Below, one piece after another: positions 56,266-64,000 of a stretch of DNA of 64,000 nucleotides. The stretch comes from Acanthosepion pharaonis. Taxonomy: Eukaryota; Mollusca; Cephalopoda; Sepiida; Sepiidae. The stretch is taken from contig CAHIKZ030001779.1 of NCBI GenBank assembly GCA_903632075.3, forward strand, positions 1,792,501-1,856,500, in the 5' to 3' direction. Under the pieces are notes generated by a model that saw only the letters and a program-made list of their open reading frames with translations, had not been told where the DNA came from and did not search any database. Position 1 is the stretch's first letter. Each line of letters starts with the position of its first letter. The translations under genes were made by a program, and so were the position numbers.

Positions 56266-56999
56266 AAGAAATGTCAAAATCATGAAAACATTTTAGCCCA
56301 AACAACTTTCCAAAATCAGATTAAATAATCATACATCAGATGTTTCAGGCTGAGAACTTTTAGCAGTCCTATATATATTTTATTTTTTTACACTTTTTTA
56401 GACATTTTGACTCAGTCAGATCTCATCAATTGTTAACAAGGGATTATCCTAAAAAAACATGATAAACTTTAGTCAGCAGTCTTCAATCAAAACAAGGAAA
56501 ATTTTAAAAATTTGGTTTAAGATTTAATGAAGGTTACAAAAAGTACATGAAAATTAGGAATGACTTCAAAAGCTAAAGCCTTTCATTTTTGAAAATGAAA
56601 ATTTTTTAAGAAGTTACTCTAAATCTACAATTAGATTTGTGGTAAATGTGTGATCATGTCAGAAGTTCGCCAGTATGGTAAGGATGGTAGGAAACTTTGG
56701 GAATAAAATTAACTGACTCAGGGGTTTAAAATAAATAACATATTTTTTATTTATTTTCTTTAGAGTGATAAGTAAATCCTTTGATATTTGGCATAGAAAA
56801 ATGCTTGTTAATAAGGCAGATATTGATAGCAGTCTGGAGAAATGTTCATTAGTGGTCATTTTGAAGACGGACCAAGATAGAGGTAGTAGTAATGTTTAGA
56901 AATAGATTAGTGTCAATCTACTGTGTTTTTCTCAGCCTAAAGCAGGGTAGAAATATCATTAGCAGGTGACCTTTGTGGAACAGACTCCAGAGATTATGC
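56266..56999. other. no recognisable feature
   Basis: AT-rich, no coding signal. Confidence 0.4.
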
Positions 57000-57145
57000 T
57001 TCCTAGATCATTACAATCTTAACCTCTTTAAATCTAAGGTCAACTATTATCTTTCCTACATGTCCTTATGATCTACTCTTCTTACTCCCCCCTCTTTCAC
57101 TAACCCTCTACATTTAGTGACTCTTGTGCTTTGTATTAAGTTAAA
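57000..57145 (+). mobile_element. LINE-B extreme 3' end
   Basis: CATTACAATCTTAACCTCTTTAAATCTAAGGTCAA-like sequence matches the YNLQLFKSKVN segment, followed by the C/T-rich tail with CTTACTCCCCCCTC. About 145 bases. Confidence 0.55.
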
Positions 57146-57799
57146 AATTATTAAAACAAAAAAGCTGGCAGTAAAGATCATTGGAGGAAAATATCAATCA
57201 ATATGAGATTATATCCTTTGCATATCTGTTCATCTGGACATTGAATCCTGACTAAAGTTTATGACTTACATTTTGTGATATATTTTATTAATTATAGCAA
57301 AAAAGGATGGTTTGTGTTGATTTATAGTTTTAGTAGCAGATTATTTTAACAGTTGAATGTGAAAAGTATTAGTTTATCATTTGCTGTTCTTGGTTGAAGA
57401 CAAGAAATAAATAAAATAAAGACTGATGAGTGAGACTAATATAGGAAAACTTGTTACTAACCAAACAAATCCAGAAAGAAATATTCACATCAAAGGCAGA
57501 TTTCAAGTGACATTTGTATTTTTATATAAATTTAACTATAAGTACTTTTGTGTGAAAAAGCATTATCCTATCTTTGAGTGATGTAGTAAATATGCTAAAT
57601 GTCATTGAAAAATGGATGATTTAATACTAGTCATCTATCAAGAAGAACCAACAGAATAGTAGGTTGACAAATATCAAAGAGAAATTTCTGAGTTAATGTT
57701 CCTAATGATATATTATTTTATATGCTGGCTTGTAAAATTATTGATAGTCAGTTGTCATTTTATCAAACAAAAATGTATACAAATGATCTCTTATACCAA
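57146..57799. other. no recognisable feature
   Basis: AT-rich, no coding signal. Confidence 0.4.
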
Positions 57800-57955
57800 G
57801 ACTGGAGCTTTCCAAACTTTCTACATTGTGTGCACTTTAAAAATATAATCTTTTGCATGACAATAAGATTTGTTGGCCAAGTCAAAAATATAACTGAAGA
57901 TGTTTATAAAAAGAAATATTTTAATGAAAAAATTAGTTAATAATTCAAAAAGAAG
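57800..57955 (+). other. possible hAT element end
   Basis: GGAGCTTTCCAAACTTTCTA followed by CATTGTGTGCACTTTAAAAATAT recalls hAT termini of the CAGGGGTTCCCAAACTTT type. The other end and an 8-bp duplication were not found. Confidence 0.25.
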
Positions 57956-58074
57956 ATTACTGGCAGCACATTGGACCTATTTAGAAAGCTCTCACCTAGA
58001 CTGACATAATCCAACAAATTTCCATTTCACTAGTTCAGAAAAAAAAAAAATTTCTTCTCATTGGAGTTATACAA

Positions 58075-58935
58075 CATATTAAGTGAGATGATTGAGAGAA
58101 TTAGAAGTTCAACAAGGATTCATTATTGGTGGCCACAATTTTGATAACATAAGATATACAGATGACACTGTGTTGATATCAGATGGAGACTACATAAACT
58201 ACAGTGTTGAGAATGGAAACAAAGAGAAAGAACTAAACATCAATTTCAAGAAGACAGAATGTATGATTGTTAGCAAAAGAACAGCCCAACATGTATATTA
58301 TAAATTGAACATACCAAAATCAAGCAAGTACAAAAATTTAAACATCTGGAAAGTGTTTTAACAGAGAATGGAAATTGCAACACTGAAATATGAAGGCACA
58401 TTGGGATAGTAAAATATGCCTTTCAAAAGCTAAGCAAAGTATTAAGAAACAGGAAAATTTTGTTAGAAACAAAGAAAACAGTACTGAGCTATTACAGAAT
58501 ATCAATCTAGCTTTCTGGCAGTGAATGATAGAAAATCTCCTCTCAGATGAATAAGAGACTTCAAGGAACAGAAATGTGGTTCGACAGAAGGATGTTGAGA
58601 ATACCATGAAGTAAACATGTGAGCTACAACAGATTTTTAGAAGAAAAAGAGGCAAAAATGACACTTAAACATCAGAAATAGATAGATGAAATTTCTAGGT
58701 CACATAACGAGGAAAGAAAGCTTAGAAAATTTGATACTCACAGGATATATTGAAAGAGAGACAGAGGGAAACAACATATAACATACATAGCAAGCTTGAG
58801 GAAATGGATGGCAAAGCAATGCTTAAGAGAAATAAAAAAAGGATAAAATTTATTAAGAGTTACAAATAACAGGAAATTGCGGAGAGCCATGAATACTAAC
58901 TTCCTGAATGGACATGGCACATAGAAAAAGAAGAA
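58075..58935 (+). pseudogene. LINE-A reverse transcriptase C-terminal part and 3' end
   Basis: Frame 58092-58361: RELEVQQGFIIGGHNFDNIRYTDDTVLISDGD (motif C is TDD in place of ADD, followed by TVLI), LNINFKKTECMIVSKR, SSKYKNLNI. Then AFQKLSKVLRNRKILLETKKTVL (58420-58480), RLQGTEMWFDRRMLRIP (58560-58610), FLGHITR-like, RHITYIASLRKWMAKQ and LLRVTNNRKLRRAM to about 58900. The most complete LINE-A tail in the window; frameshift near 58360. Confidence 0.88.
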
Positions 58936-59084
58936 TGTTTTGATTTTGTAAAGAACTACTTAAATATTCATTAAAATTATATTCATATTTGTTTTGATTT
59001 GATTAAGTTAGTACAAGAAGAAATCCCCCAATATAAATCTCCTGTAAGTAAAAATAAAAAAATTTAAAGCATTAACAGTTGCAG

Positions 59085-59740
59085 TACTGGGTGCGATGAG
59101 TAAATTATCGCCATTTTATATTTTTAATTTCATGCATGTGCATTGTCTATTTTCGATTTTGTCAACTACGCAGTATAGTAGGGTGAGTTAGGCACTGTCT
59201 GTAAGAAAAAGAGCACCATGACACAATTCACTCTGCCAGAAATTTGGAAATGTCATGCTGTACTGCTTGGCATTCAGAAGGTTTGGGTGTCAATCTGAGG
59301 ACCGTGCAGAAGTTTCATAAACAGTTGGATGAGTCTAATGGTGACTACAAAGGTGTTTGGAGTGAGATCATTATTGATGGAAACATCATATCTCCATTCA
59401 ACACCCCTTACATCTGGGACCTAACTCCCCATATTGCAACCCCCTTGTTTATTATGTGTGGGGTGCAGTTGAATGTGAGACCAACAAAATTCCTTGTAAC
59501 ACTAAACTGAAGGTAAGGATTATGGCAGAATTCACCAAATTAAATTAGAAGACCATCCAAAAGGTGTGCAGGAGAGTCTGAAGTCATTTGAAGAGATTGG
59601 CTGAAGCCTATGGTGATTTTATCAAATAAATTTACTCTTCAGTTTTTTGAGATATTTTTGTGTAATTTTGATAAATATATCTGTTAAAATGATATATTTT
59701 TGCATAATTTAGATGGCAATTTATCCATCGCATCATGTAT
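59085..59740 (+). mobile_element. internally deleted mariner with TA-bounded inverted ends
   Basis: Ends TACTGGGTGCGATGAGTAAATT (59085 on) and the reverse complement near 59740 with GCGATGGATAAATTGCC. Inside, LGVNLRTVQKFHKQLDESNGD (59290-59350) is the transposase N-terminus. It then jumps directly to TPYIWDL.PHIATP..(V)WGAVECETNKIPCNTK (59400-59500), the C-terminus after the third catalytic Asp. The central ~250 codons, including two catalytic Asp, are deleted. Confidence 0.8.
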
Positions 59741-60149
59741 ATACTTCAATTATATATCAAACATTTCTCAGTTGATAGTGCAAGGAGGTTATAAAAATGG
59801 TTACTTGGATTGTAAGAATGTGAAAATAATTTAAGTTTAACTATAGAATATTTTATAATGATATTTAATCTTTGATTTTTTTTTTCCAAGCTGATGCCAA
59901 GAAGTACCAGTGTGATTTGCTGAAGGCAAAATGAAATCAAATGGACAGGTGGCATAATATACTACAGGCATTTATAGCTGTACATGCATGAGTAAACATG
60001 TGGGAAATAATTCCTGAAGGCATCAACATGACAATTTTTTCCATTGCAAAATGGTGCATCATTTATTCATAATGCTGTCTCTTCCACTCTCTATGCAAAT
60101 AATTGATAGCAATTTTTATATTTTCAGCAATAATTTGTAGACAAACAAT
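59741..60149. other. no recognisable feature
   Basis: AT-rich, no coding signal. Confidence 0.4.
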
Positions 60150-60520
60150 TTCTAATCTTCTTCTATGTGCCATGTTACTTCAGGACATTGATGATCATGG
60201 TTCTCCACAATTTCCTGTCCTTTATAGCTTTAATAAATTTTGTCTGTTTGTTATCTTTCCTAAATGCTTGTCTGCCATCCATTTACACAAGCTCGTTAGG
60301 TAGGTTATATGCTGCTTTCCTCTGTCCATCTTACCTTCAATATGTCCTGTGAGTGTTAAATTTTCCAAGCTCTCTTTCCTCCTCATGTACCCTAAAAATG
60401 TCAACTTTATCTTCTCTGATGTTAAGTATAAGTGTCCTTTTTGTTTGCATTTTCTCTAAACCTCATATGTTCTATCCACAGTATTCTTGGCATTTTCTTT
60501 AGAACAGGATTTCTAATCAG
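60150..60520 (-). mobile_element. LINE-A 3' end fragment
   Basis: Minus frame 60404-60222: TFLGYMRRKESLENLTLTGHI, KQHITYLTSLCKWMA, RQNLLK; then the RAIKDRKLWRTMIINVLK-like end down to about 60150. Identical order to the LINE-A C-terminus at 58.7-58.9 kb. Confidence 0.88.
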
Positions 60521-60679
60521 GCTTTTAAGTTTGATCCAAATATGCTGAAGGCTAAGTATTTCTTAATAGCTTAATTTTGATTTGAAATCATTCATGGAAA
60601 TCTTTTATTCTTTTATTGAATAGACTTTACAAAGTTCTTAGTAAAAGAACTAAATGATTAAAAAACAGAATACACAATG

Positions 60680-60800
60680 TCAGATGTTATTATGCAAGTC
60701 AATGTTTATTTAGGCTATTTACATTCAGACTATTACCTTCCTCTTTCTTGTTGTTATCACAATGTTTCAGCCATTGTATCCTCCAGCCTTCATCAGGAGT
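60680..60800 (-). mobile_element. third copy of the foldback-unit arm with hammerhead-like core
   Basis: Shares GGCTATTTACATTCAGACTAT and TTGTTGTTATCACAA with the arm at 18690-18752. Minus strand then gives CTGATGA (60796-60790), about 21 bases, and GAAAC (60768-60764) followed by ATTGTGATAA. The second inverted arm is missing or has diverged. Confidence 0.65.
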
Positions 60801-60989
60801 ATATTCATCTGGGCAACCTACATGGATTTCTGAACTAAAGCCTTTATTTAATCTATGGGGTAGAATATTCTCATTCCCATGTCTAGAGATATCTTGTTCT
60901 TATTTTTAGTACTTAGTGAATGTTTACAGAATAAAAGTGATATTAACAAACCAATGTTGGTAAAATTTTCAGTGTATATGCCAAAAATC
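60801..60989. other. unassigned
   Basis: Possibly the remainder of the foldback unit; no inverted partner seen. Confidence 0.3.
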
Positions 60990-61575
60990 ATCGGATCAGT
61001 GTCTCTAGCTCAGTGCTGCAATTCAATATGGCATTGATTCCACAAGACATCTGTAGAGATGCTGAGCCATACTGTCTTAATAGTTGTGTCTACAGCTGTC
61101 TGATACCTGTACTTGAAGAATCTTGCATAGAAATAGAACTCTCCATCAAGTCCCATAAAACCTCAATTGGCTTCATATTTTGCAAACATCATGTCCAGAC
61201 CATTTGTCAGAAGTCTTCAGAAAGCACCTCAAACTAAACCGAGGCCATTTGGGCTCAATGATATAGTGCATTATCTTGCTGGAATAATACATCATTATTG
61301 GGCGACATGGAGTCTGTGAATGAGTTCAAATAGTCACAAAGCAGTACAGCATAGTGACCACCAGTCAATGACCAGTTAGCCCAACTCATTCCATATTAAC
61401 ATAACCCACACTATTATGGAACCACTACCAAATTGTAGACTACTGGAGTCCATGGCAAAATCACCAAATATCTCTATTTAATAAGTGATGGACATGATTT
61501 CATGTTTCCTGATTTGTTCAATTTGTTCACTTGTGCAAGACGTGTGCAAGAATATATTGCAAGATGATATTTATC
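60990..61575 (-). pseudogene. Tc1-like transposase C-terminal half, second family
   Basis: Minus strand from 61440: GSGSIIVWVMLIWNELG (family GGS.MVWG..W..LG), YAVLLCDYLNSF, SPNNDVLFQQDNALYH (second catalytic Asp), then MKPIEVLWDLMESSI (family MNPIEHLWD.ME), STGIRQL, CGINAI, ELETLIR to about 60990. The third catalytic block keeps PIE but the preceding Asp is obscured. Several stops. A different Tc1-like group from the 22.5 and 30.5 kb relics. Confidence 0.8.
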
Positions 61576-61798
61576 ATCATAACATTTTTTGAAAGAGATT
61601 ACAGGCTTGTGCTAACACCCAATGAGGATAAACAGTGCATTAATATGGGAGTCTGAGTATTGTTGATATACCCTTAAAGGTCTGCATATACTGATCTCTA
61701 TATATGAACATTTACTGCATAATCCAGTTATATTACCTATACATTTAATCTTGTGTAAACTGAAATATATTCTTGGTATTGAAATGTTTTTTCTATCA

Positions 61799-61848
<50 letters not shown>

Positions 61849-61870
61849 TGATAGAAGAAATATATATATA
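61799..61870 (+). repeat. (TA)n
   Basis: (TA)n at 61799-61844 bracketed by CTATCAGTA and TACTGATAG, a small inverted pair (61793-61801 and 61845-61854). Confidence 0.9.
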
Positions 61871-62740
61871 TATCATAAGATTAACTGATAAGTGTATAAA
61901 TGTAAGAAATATGTACATGCAAAATATATAAGAAAAATAAACTGTTATGGTATTCATTCTTACTAGCAAATGGAAGAATGGATAAATGAAATGGGATGAG
62001 TGAATGAATATGTATCCACATCTCCCCAGATCTTGGGATGGAAAAAGATGCAGCTTTATTGGCATTTTTCTCTCAAATGCATGATCATCCATAAGCAGGC
62101 AACCGCTATGTCAGTAACAATTCATTTTCTGCACTTTCTTTTTATTCATACCAGAAGTCAGTTAAGATCCTATGAAGCATTCTGTGAATAGGTAGCAAGC
62201 ATTTATATTTGCATTAATTCCACGGGACCTGGATCTGTGCATCTGAAGAATGATTGAAAATATTTATGAGGATTTTGGTACATTGAATAAAAAACTTAAG
62301 TATTATGCTTCTTATTCTTTTATTTATTTTTTTGAGTTGAAATTATTTTATGAATAGCATTTTCAAAGAGATAAAGTTTTGGTCTACAAAATCTATATTC
62401 TAATAAAGCTCCTCATGCCAACTCCTTTACTACTGTAATTATTCATGTATAGTATTCAATAAATTTGGGTTATAAAATTCTGAAAAAACTCTCTTGTGTG
62501 TAATACACGTTGTTGTTTTAGAATTTGTAACTGCTAAATATAACAAATTTAACATTCATTCAATTTTTTCCAGTTCATATCAAGTAGAAATAAGAATTTC
62601 TATGTGGATGACCAATGTTTTCAATTACTGCATGTCAACATTAACAAGCTCTTCAAGTTGCTTGTTTGACTGCTTGGTGACTGGTAGAGGAACATAATTT
62701 ACTCATGCTGAGAGACCACATTTATCAATTAGATCTTTTT
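61871..62740. other. no recognisable feature
   Basis: AT-rich, no coding signal of a known family. Confidence 0.4.
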
Positions 62741-62741
62741 G

Positions 62742-62743
<2 letters not shown>

Positions 62744-62778
<35 letters not shown>

Positions 62779-62834
62779 TATATATCTATATATATATTAT
62801 ATATATATTATTATATATATATCTATATATATTG

Positions 62835-62870
<36 letters not shown>
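62744..62870 (+). repeat. interrupted (TA)n
   Basis: Several (TA)n runs separated by short ATTATT and ATATCT interruptions. Confidence 0.95.
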
Positions 62871-62874
<4 letters not shown>

Positions 62875-62879
62875 TCATA

Positions 62880-63265
62880 TGTCATTTGTCTTGGTTCCCA
62901 GACTTTTGAAACTCCAAGCGACTCAACAATGTTGTGAGCTCTTATGCCAGCTCATCAATGGTTATGTACCTATCAGCTCTGATTAAAGCATCTGCTTTTT
63001 CCTTGTTGGCATGACTAACACAAGTTGATGATAGGCCACTATGATGAAATCTCTGTTTAGCTTGAATTTCCCAATTCTACTTGGTATGTTGAATTCTTAT
63101 TCAGACGGCGGGTACATCTCCACACATTGATGTATTGTAGACTAAATCTTTATCTTTCTATACATTGTGTAGTATTTTGTGAATGTTTACAGGAGTTTCT
63201 CCTTTGACAATAAAGAACTCAATTACTGCACTTTGCCAGATTTCCTGCAGGGCAGTCATTTTCAT
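62880..63265 (-). pseudogene. mariner transposase N-terminal fragment between microsatellites
   Basis: Minus strand: AVIEFFIVKGETPVNIHKIL (63240-63170), then in another frame QCVEMYPPSE-like (family G.GCVDVSTVRRW), KEKADALIRADRYITIDELA (62990-62940, family VD.LI.E.RRITIDEL). N-terminal DNA-binding and linker region only; it is cut off at both sides by (GA)n and (TA)n tracts. Confidence 0.7.
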
Positions 63266-63268
63266 AAC

Positions 63269-63270
<2 letters not shown>

Positions 63271-63353
<83 letters not shown>

Positions 63354-63400
63354 TATATTTGCACACATATGTATTTATACATATATATATACATACACAC

Positions 63401-63461
<61 letters not shown>
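63271..63461 (+). repeat. (TC)n and two (TA)n tracts
   Basis: (TC)n 63271-63310, (TA)n 63311-63350 and (TA)n 63401-63461, with (CA)n in between and after. Confidence 0.95.
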
Positions 63462-63471
<10 letters not shown>

Positions 63472-63479
63472 GACACACA

Positions 63480-64000
63480 TACATATATATAAATATTCTT
63501 CAATATGTAAGTTTTGAGAAAAGTTATTCATGGTGAATATATTTTTTATGTGCAAAAACTTATTTGGATCATACGGACAATATTAATGAAATAAAAAAAG
63601 ATTCTTATTAAAGCTGAGAAAGCAACAAAAGGCAAAACATACCTCTTATTAATCAAATACTGACAGCCTACAAGTACAATTTTTGGAGTTATTTTTTAGA
63701 GTTGCTTTTATCTTTTTGTGGAGTTGTGAGGTTTTATCATATTTTTGTCATGAGTCACTAACAATGTTTTGCTGATTGCTAGCATGTCTGCATCGCAATT
63801 GAGAACTCAACAAATTCATTGTATAATTTGTATTCATTGTTGTTGGATTACTTCAGGCAAATATTGAATAATACTGAGTTTTCAATTTTTTCTATGTTTT
63901 TTAATTAAACACATATTTTTTATACAAATTTATACAAATTTTTGAATACATTTCCTTATTTTTCTGAGTTACTATGGAAATATTTCAGAACTGAATGAAA
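63480..64000. other. no recognisable feature
   Basis: AT-rich end of the window, no coding signal. Confidence 0.4.

Noticed and set aside
57800..57955. Complete hAT element
   Set aside because: Only one terminus-like sequence found; no opposite end or 8-bp duplication.

Overview
Eukaryotic (animal) nuclear DNA, very AT-rich, with about 25 long (TA)n, (CA)n and (TC)n tracts and no recognisable host gene. The overlap of several Penelope-like element (PLE) lineages, jockey-like LINEs, Tc1/mariner relics and (TA)n tracts resembles cephalopod mollusc genomes such as octopus or squid. That assignment is an inference from repeat content, not from a host marker gene. I saw no tRNA, rRNA, CRISPR array or prokaryotic feature. 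The stretch reads as intergenic or intronic repeat-derived DNA.

Layout. 1-8 kb: a degraded minus-strand PLE at the left edge, a LINE tail, a purine-rich tract with compound triplet repeats, then a PLE with an inverted partial copy of itself, a GIY-YIG frame, a long A-rich tail and a hammerhead-ribozyme-like (HHR) motif. 8-30 kb: two solo LTRs with perfect 5-bp target duplications, a 870-bp element with 36-bp perfect inverted ends and TA duplication, several LINE relics, two foldback units with HHR-like cores, a Tc1-like relic, a mariner relic, a hAT MITE with an 8-bp duplication, and a 70-nt hairpin. 30-43 kb: a Tc1-like transposon with about 110-bp inverted repeats, two PLEs built as inverted structures, a foldback MITE and a mariner relic. 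43-55 kb: a fourth PLE type, apparently split by the best LINE copy (endonuclease and reverse transcriptase domains), further LINE pieces, an LTR-element integrase remnant and the cleanest HHR motif. 55-64 kb: more LINE pieces, an internally deleted mariner, a Tc1-like relic, a mariner N-terminus and dense microsatellites.

Names used here. PLE-I has an RDDGL-type reverse transcriptase and a C-x-LC-EE GIY-YIG tail (copies near 5.8, 34.3, 49.0 and 54.3 kb). PLE-II has a YIGYTTT-type GIY-YIG (near 1, 17.3 and 26.4 kb). PLE-III has YVGRT and QHVPSK (33.4 kb). PLE-IV has NSKNVIYALNC and YIGIT (42.7, 47.1 and 54.7 kb). LINE-A is a non-LTR family represented mostly by reverse-transcriptase 3' ends (7 fragments). 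LINE-B is a jockey-like family (11 fragments).

All coding sequences are broken by stops, frameshifts or deletions, so none is likely to be autonomous. The most interesting theme is the density of HHR-like motifs, several with self-complementary helix III, at the ends of PLE or foldback units that often abut (TA)n tracts.
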